Origin: Elizabethkingia sp. YR214
Lineage (GTDB): Bacteria; Bacteroidota; Bacteroidia; Flavobacteriales; Weeksellaceae
Assembly (NCBI RefSeq): GCF_003058195.1
Contig: NZ_QBUH01000006.1
Location: 248,001-312,000, forward strand
Reading direction: 5' to 3'
DNA length: 64,000 nucleotides
Made by a program: the position numbers and the translations under genes. Every line of letters starts with the position of its first letter. The first letter of the stretch is position 1. Under the pieces are notes generated by a model, which was not told the DNA's origin, ran no database searches, and was given only the letters and a program-made list of their open reading frames with translations. This document shows positions 8,557-16,342 of the stretch, in pieces.

Positions 8557-9177
8557 ATGGAAGATTCAACAAGAAAAAATCATTGGGAAACAGTCTATGA
8601 AACCAAAAATCCGGATCAGGTAAGTTGGACACAGGAAGTCCCGAAAACATCTTTGGATTTTATACATTCATTTGGATTGGATAAAACCGCATCAATAATT
8701 GACATTGGTGGCGGGGACAGTAATTTAGTTGACTTTCTGCTTCGTGAAGGTTATGAAAATATTTCTGTACTGGATATTTCGGCAAAAGCACTGGAAAGAG
8801 CAAAAGAACGTCTGGGAGAAGATGCCGAAAGAGTTAAATGGATTGTAAGTGACATTACCAGTTTTGAGCCTGAAACCCATTATGATATATGGCATGACAG
8901 GGCTACCTTTCATTTTCTGACAACACCGGAACAAATTGCAAAATACGCCAGCATTGCTGAACAATATGTTACTGGCTATATGACTATCGGAACATTTTCT
9001 GTTGACGGACCAACAAAATGTAGCGGTCTCGAGATTATACAATACGATGAGCAGTCTTTATCTCTGAAACTGGAAGATAATTTTGATAAACTTAAGTGCA
9101 TTACTGAAGAGCACATAACCCCATTCAATACATCTCAGAATTTTATATTCTGTAGTTTTAAAAAACGGGAAAGCTAA
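8557..9177 (+). CDS. Class I SAM-dependent methyltransferase
   Basis: A 206-residue methyltransferase with the Rossmann signature motif I IIDIGGGDSNLVDF and the motif II acidic residue in ISVLDISAKALERA; the small-molecule type of fold is likely. The open frame runs back into ada, but MEDSTRKNHWETVYE is the usual beginning of this family, so the start is ATG 8557, 50 bases after the ada stop. The gene converges with the TPR-AraC gene, leaving 8 bases between stops. The acceptor is unknown; a role with Ada in alkylation stress is only positional inference. Confidence 0.87.
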   Translation: MEDSTRKNHWETVYETKNPDQVSWTQEVPKTSLDFIHSFGLDKTASIIDIGGGDSNLVDFLLREGYENISVLDISAKALERAKERLGEDAERVKWIVSDITSFEPETHYDIWHDRATFHFLTTPEQIAKYASIAEQYVTGYMTIGTFSVDGPTKCSGLEIIQYDEQSLSLKLEDNFDKLKCITEEHITPFNTSQNFIFCSFKKRES

Positions 9178-9185
9178 GCTCTGTT

Positions 9186-10769
9186 TTACCTTGCAGCTAC
9201 ATCATCCAGATGCTTTATATATAAAGAAGGCGAAACTGATATTTCCTTTTTAAATACTGTCGCAAATTTATTCGGGGAAGAAAAACCTGCTTCCTCTGCC
9301 AGTGTGGCTACTTTATATTTTCTGTATTGCGGCATTTTTTCCAACTTAAACACTATATATTTTATCCTCAATTCGTTGATATAATTATTAAAATCTTTCT
9401 TCTTATAGGTATTAATGATATAGGAAATATACCGGGTATTGGCCCCACAATAAGTAGCCAAATAAGAGAGCGAAATATTTTTTCTGGTAAATAATGTAGA
9501 ATTTTCGAATTCCCGCAGACGTAACAGTAGTTTTTGTTCTGTAGCTTGCGTCATCATTACTCCAGATTCTTCGTTATCAACTGTTTCATCTTCCTTCAGA
9601 TCCGCTATCTTCACAGCAACAGAAAAATTGTTATGAATTTCTTTCGGGGAAGGTTTTTCATAAGCTTTCTTTTTCAAAATACGATTAAATCTGGTAAATG
9701 TCATTTTAAAATTCTCTCTGTACTGTGTAAAGTAAATTATATTAATCATCAAAACCAGACATATAACTATGATAATCCAGTTTTTAACATGGTTTTTCTG
9801 TTGGAGAATATTATTCTTCTTATCCATCTTCTGATAAAAATCGTTGATAAATAAGGTGGATCTGTTCGCCAGAAGATCGGTTATTGAGTCTCTTTTCTCT
9901 TGTATAACTGCAAGCTCTTCAACATCCTGAACAATAGTATAATACCTGTGAAACGTATCATACACCTCATTTTTAAGCTGCAGACAGTTTGATTTATCAG
10001 CAATGTCAGAAGCAAGCTTCGCATACTTTTTAGCCTGTCTCAGATTATCTTTATACAGATAGACTTTTGCCAGTCCGTTGTATATAAAACCTTTAATACA
10101 ATAATCGGGCATGCTTTTCGCCATATATCCGGCTTTCCGGTAATGTCGCAGCGAAGTATCCATATCATTCAGATGATAATAATTCAGTCCTAAGATTTGT
10201 TCATTATTAGCTTCCGAAAAGTCATCATAATGCTTTGATGCACTGAAGAATTCCTGAGATCTCAGTACGCTTTCAATCGATTTTTGGTAGTCCTTTTTTT
10301 CAATTTCATAATAAGCGATTTCCTGCCACATCAATCCATTTATAGAATCGGTAATATCATTATTCTGTATCCTTTTGCTGGTACTAAAAGCTTTATCCAT
10401 ATATTTTTTGGAATGACTATAAAGCTTCAGAATACGGTACTGGGTCGCCAGAAAAATATAAACACGGGCTTTCCATTCGGTCAGATTCGTTTTTTCTATA
10501 ATTTCTTCAGCCTTTAGGGCATATTCTATACACTTACTAATGTCACCTGACCGGTGATAAAGCAGCGCAGAAAGCATAAGACTTTTGGTCTTCAACAATG
10601 GTGTTTCCGATTTTATATACAAAGAATCTGCTTCCTTCAATGCTTTCAGGAAGTCATTCTGTGATTTTATCAGAATTGTTGTATCATATATCGTATTATT
10701 GATATCTTTCCTTTGAGCATACGATAAAATTGCTAAAAAATAGAAAACTGCTAAAACAACCTTCCTCAT
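9186..10769 (-). CDS. TPR-containing, membrane-anchored AraC-family regulator
   Basis: A 527-residue regulator of a Bacteroidetes-typical design. It has a signal peptide (VVLAVFYFLAILSYAQ), then about 300 residues of helical TPR-like repeats predicted to lie in the periplasm, a single membrane helix near residue 330 (NWIIIVICLVLMINIIYF), and a cytoplasmic AraC helix-turn-helix at the C-terminus (ISYLATYCGANTRYISYI and TLAEEAGFSSPNKFATVFK). It could sense a periplasmic partner and control transcription directly. The nearest candidate target is the lipoprotein and small-protein locus to its right, about 450 bases away. The signal is unknown. Confidence 0.9.
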   Translation of the reverse strand: MRKVVLAVFYFLAILSYAQRKDINNTIYDTTILIKSQNDFLKALKEADSLYIKSETPLLKTKSLMLSALLYHRSGDISKCIEYALKAEEIIEKTNLTEWKARVYIFLATQYRILKLYSHSKKYMDKAFSTSKRIQNNDITDSINGLMWQEIAYYEIEKKDYQKSIESVLRSQEFFSASKHYDDFSEANNEQILGLNYYHLNDMDTSLRHYRKAGYMAKSMPDYCIKGFIYNGLAKVYLYKDNLRQAKKYAKLASDIADKSNCLQLKNEVYDTFHRYYTIVQDVEELAVIQEKRDSITDLLANRSTLFINDFYQKMDKKNNILQQKNHVKNWIIIVICLVLMINIIYFTQYRENFKMTFTRFNRILKKKAYEKPSPKEIHNNFSVAVKIADLKEDETVDNEESGVMMTQATEQKLLLRLREFENSTLFTRKNISLSYLATYCGANTRYISYIINTYKKKDFNNYINELRIKYIVFKLEKMPQYRKYKVATLAEEAGFSSPNKFATVFKKEISVSPSLYIKHLDDVAAR

Positions 10770-11228
10770 ATTTAGTTAATTAGCATTTAAAATTTAATTT
10801 CAGACAAATAAGAATTTATTATTGTTAAAATAATAATACCTATTCCCTTACAGTATAGCATTCTATATAGATGAGAAAAATTGAAAAAATTATATTATTA
10901 CCAAATTGGAAATTGTAGAAACACAAGTATAAAAAGTATTTTTAGTCCGTAAATAAAGAATAAAACAATTCTGACTAAAGGCCTTTCTATACTACATAAT
11001 TTGGGCTGCAACAATGAATTTAGAAATTATATCATTTAAAAAATAATTCATTTATATTTAAAATAACAATAGTTTTCGGGTACTAGTCATTTTCCAGCGA
11101 TATTCATACCAACAATTGTAAAAACGGGACAACCTGACAAAATTCTGGCTGCCCGTCGAAACTGCAACACAGTTTATAAACAAATGATGATGAATTATTA
11201 ATTGATATAATTAATTGTGTTTTCTTTA
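10770..11228. other. AT-rich intergenic region
   Basis: A region with no supported gene between the TPR-AraC gene and the FISUMP-like lipoprotein gene. It holds the lipoprotein terminator (11119-11156) and presumably the TPR-AraC promoter at its left end. I see no tRNA, no long repeat and no small ORF worth naming. Confidence 0.6.
11119..11156 (-). terminator. Rho-independent terminator of the FISUMP-like lipoprotein gene
   Basis: On the minus strand ACGGGCAGCC pairs with GGTTGTCCCGT (one bulge and one G-U pair) and is followed by TTTTT. Confidence 0.65.
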
Positions 11229-12953
11229 TCAGGCGTTAGGAACAGATATACTTCTCACACAACGTACGGAACGCCCCTCTGTTTTTGCAGCATTTTTTAT
11301 TTCCGAATTACTCCAGCCAACCAAAAATGCAAGCCTGAAATATCTGATGTAATAGAAATTTGCATTGGAAGCGCTTGTTGCTGTGCTTGTTCCATAATAA
11401 GCAGAGCCTGCTCCCAGTAAACCAGCCACTAATCCTACCGGAGAATCAACAATAGAAGAACCAAGAATTCCCGGTGTGGAACGGTAACCATACAGAGGAA
11501 TAAAAAGATTCTGAGATTTTTCCGGGTAAGCAGCATTAACACTATTACCAGTATCCAGATTCCAAACGGCACTATAAACGGCACCTACCAACAAGCCATA
11601 GTTTTCATTTTTCTGATCTGGATCCCCAAGAGAATTAAATTCAGTACTTGTCGGCATTCTCCATGTATTTTCCGGATAAATTCTGGAACACGGATCTACA
11701 TTATCAGAAGAAGATCCTGTAGGTGTTGCAGACATCCAGTTCCAATAATCAAGATCTTTATCCGGGTCTGCATATTCATTATTAACTTTGAATCTGTACT
11801 GGTCTGGCTGAGATGTATTGTATGTAAGGTTAGTTCTTGCCCACAATAACCCCTTTACTCTTACTCCGGATTCTACTAACTGAGCATTAATATTATATTT
11901 GCTTGTTAAAACTGGTGTAAACGAAGCATTGCTATAAGGCACAATACTATTGGTAAAACTTCTGGTTGTATTGTTGTCCATTGTAAGATCAAGTGTACCC
12001 ATTCTCAGCCTAAGATTATTAGCCGGAACAGTAGGACTGCTTACTGTATAGAAAGTCGCAGTTTTAGTTGCACCTACAGCACCTCCGGCTCCAGTTGTAT
12101 TTACCATATTGGCCGCTGTAACCGCAGGAGCATCCTGCAGATTGGTATAGGTAGCTGTAAACAGGTTAAGATCTCCTGTTTTTATTATACTGGCAAAACT
12201 ACTTCCTGTACCGGTTCCTACTTCCAGGGTAGATGTATTATTTATAGAGCCAAACATTCCTCTGGTATCTAGTTTTACATCGATACGGGATGTGTAATGT
12301 CTAAATACTATATTTAGATTATTCTGCCCGTATTGGGTGGTTACAACTCCTTGGTTGTACAATATATCTTTATTAGCCAGCGAACTACCGGAAACCATTC
12401 CTGTTGTAGTATTTACTGTAGGAGATACGGTAGAATTAGTAGAAATAATATACCATCTGTATTGCTTACCCCCGTCTACTTGGATATTAGGAACTATTCC
12501 TGCTGTACCATCTACATCTTTTACAAGTGCATTGCTTACAGCATCGTAAATTAACAATCGGTATTTAATTCCGTTTTGCATTGGAGTACTCGCTGCCGCT
12601 GCTGCTGTACCGGAAGAAAAGGTCGACGCAGTAGCCATCAGTCCTGTATTCATTGAAGTTGATAGCCCTTCCGCGCTTGTAATTACGTCAAAACCTCCGG
12701 CAGATACTATTTCATTTTTAGCCATTGGAGATACTCCTGTTAATTTATTACTTACAGAAGCTGAAGCGATATTGGTCATATTACCTTCTTCAGCAATACC
12801 GGTAATATTAAATGTTAGTACTGTACCTTCTGCAGGTTTGGTTGTAGGGTTGGCAGGATTCTCATCTCTGGAAGAGCATGAGATAAAAAAAGTGGTAATT
12901 ATACTTAATACAGTTAGTCTGTTTATATTTTTAAGTGTATAAATATTTTTCAT
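11229..12953 (-). CDS. Lipoprotein with fimbrillin-like N-part and FISUMP-like C-terminal domain
   Basis: A 574-residue predicted lipoprotein (signal LTVLSIITTFFISCSS with lipobox Cys). The middle has low-complexity Ala/Thr/Ser stretches and beta-rich segments like fimbrillin-type surface proteins. The C-terminal 180 residues look like a FISUMP domain: GLLWARTNL, NTWRMPTSTEF and the ending RSVRCVRS. ATG 12953 is preferred to the longer frame because it leads straight into the signal peptide. It follows the 71-residue small-protein gene by 76 bases in the same direction, so they form one unit. It is probably exported to the cell surface. Role unknown; adhesion or filament formation is possible. 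Confidence 0.8.
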   Translation of the reverse strand: MKNIYTLKNINRLTVLSIITTFFISCSSRDENPANPTTKPAEGTVLTFNITGIAEEGNMTNIASASVSNKLTGVSPMAKNEIVSAGGFDVITSAEGLSTSMNTGLMATASTFSSGTAAAAASTPMQNGIKYRLLIYDAVSNALVKDVDGTAGIVPNIQVDGGKQYRWYIISTNSTVSPTVNTTTGMVSGSSLANKDILYNQGVVTTQYGQNNLNIVFRHYTSRIDVKLDTRGMFGSINNTSTLEVGTGTGSSFASIIKTGDLNLFTATYTNLQDAPAVTAANMVNTTGAGGAVGATKTATFYTVSSPTVPANNLRLRMGTLDLTMDNNTTRSFTNSIVPYSNASFTPVLTSKYNINAQLVESGVRVKGLLWARTNLTYNTSQPDQYRFKVNNEYADPDKDLDYWNWMSATPTGSSSDNVDPCSRIYPENTWRMPTSTEFNSLGDPDQKNENYGLLVGAVYSAVWNLDTGNSVNAAYPEKSQNLFIPLYGYRSTPGILGSSIVDSPVGLVAGLLGAGSAYYGTSTATSASNANFYYIRYFRLAFLVGWSNSEIKNAAKTEGRSVRCVRSISVPNA

Positions 12954-13029
12954 ATTGTTCGGTGTATGTTTTAGAATTCTAATAATTGTTAACTTCATCA
13001 CTGCAAGAGTGTATTTTTATAAAGTGTTT

Positions 13030-13245
13030 TTAAAGATCATAATTCTTATCACCTATATTTCCACTGTCGTACCAGTCATCAACCTGAGGCGTCCCGGGTG
13101 ATGTTGCGTCTCCTGGACTTAATGTTGCAGAACTTGCAGCAACTCCTGTTTCCATTTCAACATAAACTACTTTCAGTTCAGGATGAACATAGCATGCTTT
13201 TTCATTGATTATAGCAGCTTCATTTTGTAAAGTTTTTTTTCTCAT
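13030..13245 (-). CDS. Small acidic-tailed protein upstream of the surface lipoprotein
   Basis: A 71-residue protein with no signal peptide. It starts with a basic segment (MRKKTLQNEA), has a hydrophobic middle (HPELKVVYVEMETGVAASSA) and ends in a Gly/Pro/Asp-rich tail (SPGDATSPGTP, then VDDWYDSGN). It resembles in layout the short proteins of Bacteroidetes that read KPE-x-x-VVEVEMEQG-x-AAS and precede surface lipoprotein genes; their function is not established to my knowledge. The spacing and direction make it part of one transcript with the FISUMP-like lipoprotein. The tail composition would also suit a peptide precursor, but no modification or protease gene is close. I do not assign a function. 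Confidence 0.7.
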   Translation of the reverse strand: MRKKTLQNEAAIINEKACYVHPELKVVYVEMETGVAASSATLSPGDATSPGTPQVDDWYDSGNIGDKNYDL

Positions 13246-13292
13246 TCAGATTTGGTTTGATTCATTAAATTCAGTTGTTTGTTTGTAAAACA

Positions 13293-13326
13293 GGAAAGCG
13301 TTTAAAATATATTTTAAGCGCTTTCC
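13293..13326. promoter_or_regulatory. 34-base near-perfect palindrome upstream of the small-protein gene
   Basis: GGAAAGCG (13293-13300) is mirrored by CGCTTTCC (13319-13326), and the inner TTAAAATATATTTTAA (13302-13317) is itself symmetric; only one pair breaks the symmetry. It lies 48 bases upstream of the small-protein start. It could be an operator or a leader hairpin. No T-run on either side supports a terminator. Confidence 0.55.
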
Positions 13327-13794
13327 CCGCATTACAAAACTAGAATGAGCTATTCCTTTAAAGAAGTGTTAGTATTATCATAATGCGTAAAACGGTAACA
13401 CTACAAAACAATACAACAACCTAATAAACAGCATGTTAATCCTAACAAAAGAAAACCTGAAAAGCATTGCTCTGTAATCTGTATAAAATATCATAATTCG
13501 GAAAACAAAAAGCTTTTTGGACATACCACTAAAGATGTAGAACATAAATTATCAGGAATAACAATAAACTTTATTAATAATATACTTTTGAAAAACAGTA
13601 AAATTGTAAGACATTTCATATAATGCTAAAAGCATACAACGATAAACCTGATATATTTTTCTGGCAGTAGTAACCATATAGGATTTTCCTTTTATTGTGA
13701 TAAAAAAGAGCTAATAATTGGTATTGTCTTATAAAAAATCACACAAACAGGAATAATAAAAATGTATTTATCTGATTTTCTGAAAATAAATAAA

Positions 13795-13802
13795 TAATTT
13801 TG
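13795..13802 (+). promoter_or_regulatory. -7 element of the AraC-type regulator gene
   Basis: TAATTTTG fits TAnnTTTG and lies 18 bases before ATG 13821. The upstream -33 element is poor (TTTTCTG), so this is a weak-to-moderate call. Confidence 0.4.
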
Positions 13803-13820
13803 TAATTCTAAGTTTTCCGT

Positions 13821-14714
13821 ATGGGAAGGGATTTCATTTCATTTTTAACGTTACAGGATGCACTCGATGTATTAAAGCTACAGGTTATCAATAAAGATAT
13901 CCTCACTTATGACCTGACCAAAAAGGATTACCATTTAGAAGAAAATTCATTATACAGATCCGATTCTTTCTGTGTAATACTCGTAAAATCTGGTGTTGTC
14001 AGTTATATTTCGAATGGCGAATACCTTACACTGTATGCCGGAGATATATTATTTTCTCCAATATTAGAAACCTTCTCCATTGAATATCTGTCCGACGACT
14101 ATATTGCTTCTTATGTACTGTTTACGGAAAAACCAATTACACAAGCCGGTTTCAATTACCACAATCTGTTAAAACAGCTCAGACAGGGAGAGTCTTTAAT
14201 CATCAATGAGCAGCCCGAACTGTTTATGCGAATGAATTTCCATATCAGAGAGCTAAAACGGCTGAACAGCAATACACTACAGGAGTATTTTATGGAAGAT
14301 ATGATTTCGCATCATTTTTCATTACTGCTGTACGAATTATCCAATTACATTAAAAAAGACGGATATACCAGAAACCTGCTGTCCAGAGATGAAGAAATTA
14401 CGACAAATTTTTTCACACTGGTAAAAGAAAAGCACAGATTCGAGCATAGTGTACAGTTTTATGCAGAGCAACTATTTATCACAAGAAAATATTTAAGCAA
14501 GGTCATAAAAAAAACAATGAACAAAACGCCTAAAGACATTATTAATCAAACGATTATTATAGAGTCCAAGCTTTTGTTAAAAAGAACCAATGCCAACATC
14601 AGTGAAGTCGCTGCCCTACTTGGCTTTAATGATCAGGCAATGTTTAGTAAGTTTTTCAAAAAGCAAGAAGGAAAATCTCCTTCTGAATATAAAATAGACG
14701 ATAAAACCTTCTAA
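13821..14714 (+). CDS. AraC-family transcriptional regulator
   Basis: A 297-residue cytoplasmic regulator with an N-terminal cupin-like sensing domain (VILVKSGVVSYISNGEYLTLYAGDIL) and a C-terminal AraC helix-turn-helix pair: FYAEQLFITRKYLSKVIKK and SEVAALLGFNDQAMFSKFFK, followed by GKSPSEYK. It is transcribed away from the small-protein/lipoprotein unit and toward the RND efflux operon, which begins 450 bases downstream. Either neighbour could be its target. The inducer is unknown. Confidence 0.92.
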   Translation: MGRDFISFLTLQDALDVLKLQVINKDILTYDLTKKDYHLEENSLYRSDSFCVILVKSGVVSYISNGEYLTLYAGDILFSPILETFSIEYLSDDYIASYVLFTEKPITQAGFNYHNLLKQLRQGESLIINEQPELFMRMNFHIRELKRLNSNTLQEYFMEDMISHHFSLLLYELSNYIKKDGYTRNLLSRDEEITTNFFTLVKEKHRFEHSVQFYAEQLFITRKYLSKVIKKTMNKTPKDIINQTIIIESKLLLKRTNANISEVAALLGFNDQAMFSKFFKKQEGKSPSEYKIDDKTF

Positions 14715-15166
14715 CTAATTCTGACTACAATCAACGACAAAATATTACCAACACCAAACAAACAAATTATTCCGGAAAAATTTCAGAAAGGCTAAACCAC
14801 TGAGTAACCCTTCATTATTCATTAATTTCCTGTCATTTTTTTCTTACTGACATAAGGTTGTCACGCCCCGCACCTAATTTAGCAACACAATAAAACTTTT
14901 ATTTATGAAAACATCCTATTTTTCGGCATTTTTTTCTGCCCTTTATTTCATTTGTACAAAAAAACCAATAATGGTACTTTTTTGACAGAGTTTAAAACAA
15001 GTCTAAATAACAAATAACGCCAAACCACTATAAAAACAATTAATTAGAATAATCGATAATATTTATCGGGACTATTCTCAGGCGTCTTTTTGACAAATTT
15101 AGTCGATTTTTACACCTTTTTTTAAGCCTTTTTTAAGTCGAATTTTGCACACGTAAAAAAAACATT
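14715..15166. other. Intergenic region ahead of the RND efflux operon
   Basis: AT-rich leader of the efflux operon. It contains a 26-codon ORF with a hydrophobic start (14905-14985, MKTSYFSAFF), which I do not call a gene; a possible promoter just before it (TTG 14858-14860, TAATTTAG 14875-14882); a CGATAA-TAT-TTATCG palindrome (15054-15068); and two near-identical direct repeats, AGTCGATTTTTACAC (15101) and AGTCGAATTTTGCAC (15136). These could be regulator sites for the pump. Confidence 0.5.
15054..15152. promoter_or_regulatory. Palindrome and direct repeats before the efflux operon
   Basis: CGATAATATTTATCG (15054-15068) has 6-base arms around a 3-base centre. AGTCGATTTTTACAC (15101-15115) and AGTCGAATTTTGCAC (15136-15150) differ at two positions and are 35 bases apart. 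The second copy overlaps a -7-like GAATTTTG. Regulatory use is inference. Confidence 0.35.
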
Positions 15167-16321
15167 ATGTATAAGAATTTTATTTTAAAGTCGTCCTTCA
15201 TCGTTTCTGTGGCTCTTATCCTGGGCAGCTGCAGCAAAGGCGGCGATAATCAAGCATACAATCAACAACCACCAGAACTTCCTGTAGCCGTTATTTCTCA
15301 GCAAGATGTAACAATTCCACGAGAATATGCTGCAGCAATAGAAGGTGTTTCCACAGTGGAAATTCGTCCGCAAGTATCAGGTTATCTTAGCCGGATCTTC
15401 GTAGATGAAGGTGATTATGTAAGAGAAGGACAGGCACTTTTCAAAATCGAAGACCGTATTTTTCAGGAACAACTGAGAAGTGCACAAGCTACACTTATTT
15501 CGGCTAACGCAACTCTTGCCAATGCCAATATAGAACTAAACCGTAAAAGAGAACTTGCCAAAAACAATATGGTATCTCCTATTCAGGTAAAAGAAGCTGA
15601 AACAGCATATAATTCAGCCAGAGGTAGTGTAAGTCAGGCACAAGCAGCAATAGAGTCTGCCAAAATAAACCTTAATTTCTCCACAATTAAGGCGCCTGTA
15701 AGTGGCTATATCGGACGCTTCAAATACCGTATCGGAAGTTTATTAGCTCCTACAAATGCGGATCCTATTACGATCTTGTCGGATATCCATCAGGTATATG
15801 CTTATTTCAGTTTAAGCGAAAATGATTTTGTAAACTTCCAAAATCGGTATGCCGGAAATTCTATTGAAGAAAAACTAAAGAATACACCTCCGGTTAACCT
15901 CATCATGAGCAACGGTGGACAGTATGAGACGTCTGGTAAAATCAATGCAGTGGAAGGACAATTCAACAAAATGACGGGAGCTATTACCCTGCGCGCTGTA
16001 TTCGATAACTCCAAAGCAACCCTTAGAAGCGGTAATACCGGAAAAGTATTGTTAGAGCAGAAATATGACAATGCTACATTGCTTCCTGTAGGTTCTACAA
16101 TGATGATTCAGGATAAAGTATATGTTTTCTCTTTAGACAAACAGAACAAAGCTATCCAGATTCCTGTAGAAGTGGCTGGTAAAGCCGGAACCAATTACAT
16201 TGTAACCGGCGGGCTTAAAGCTGGAGACCGTTATATCGTTACCGGATTCGAGAGATTACAACCTGGAACACCTGTTGTTCCGCAAAAAGAGCAAAATAAA
16301 GAACAGAAAAAAGCTCAGTAA
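15167..16321 (+). CDS. RND efflux periplasmic adaptor (AcrA/MexA family)
   Basis: A 384-residue membrane fusion protein linking the inner-membrane pump to the outer-membrane channel. It has a lipoprotein signal (SSFIVSVALILGSCSK, lipobox LGSC), a lipoyl-like half motif (VSGYLSRIFVDEGDYVREGQ), a coiled-coil hairpin (residues about 100-165) and the second lipoyl half (TIKAPVSGYIGRFKYRIGS), then the beta-barrel and membrane-proximal domains. It is the first gene of an adaptor-pump-channel operon, 21 bases before the pump. A Lys/Gln-rich tail ends the protein. Efflux of antibiotics or bile-like compounds is likely, but the substrates cannot be read from sequence. Confidence 0.95.
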   Translation: MYKNFILKSSFIVSVALILGSCSKGGDNQAYNQQPPELPVAVISQQDVTIPREYAAAIEGVSTVEIRPQVSGYLSRIFVDEGDYVREGQALFKIEDRIFQEQLRSAQATLISANATLANANIELNRKRELAKNNMVSPIQVKEAETAYNSARGSVSQAQAAIESAKINLNFSTIKAPVSGYIGRFKYRIGSLLAPTNADPITILSDIHQVYAYFSLSENDFVNFQNRYAGNSIEEKLKNTPPVNLIMSNGGQYETSGKINAVEGQFNKMTGAITLRAVFDNSKATLRSGNTGKVLLEQKYDNATLLPVGSTMMIQDKVYVFSLDKQNKAIQIPVEVAGKAGTNYIVTGGLKAGDRYIVTGFERLQPGTPVVPQKEQNKEQKKAQ

Positions 16322-16342
16322 ATCGTTTTTTAAAAGTAAGTT

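Larger units (their letters stand above)
13246..13820. other. Intergenic region between small-protein gene and AraC regulator
   Basis: This region between divergent genes holds a 34-base palindrome (13293-13326) near the small-protein start and a promoter-like TAATTTTG near the araC-type start. The remaining sequence is AT-rich, with no ORF I can support. Confidence 0.6.

Noticed and set aside
14905-14985. 26-codon ORF with hydrophobic start before the RND operon
   Set aside because: Too short to support; a leader peptide is possible but there is no terminator-antiterminator structure that I can see.
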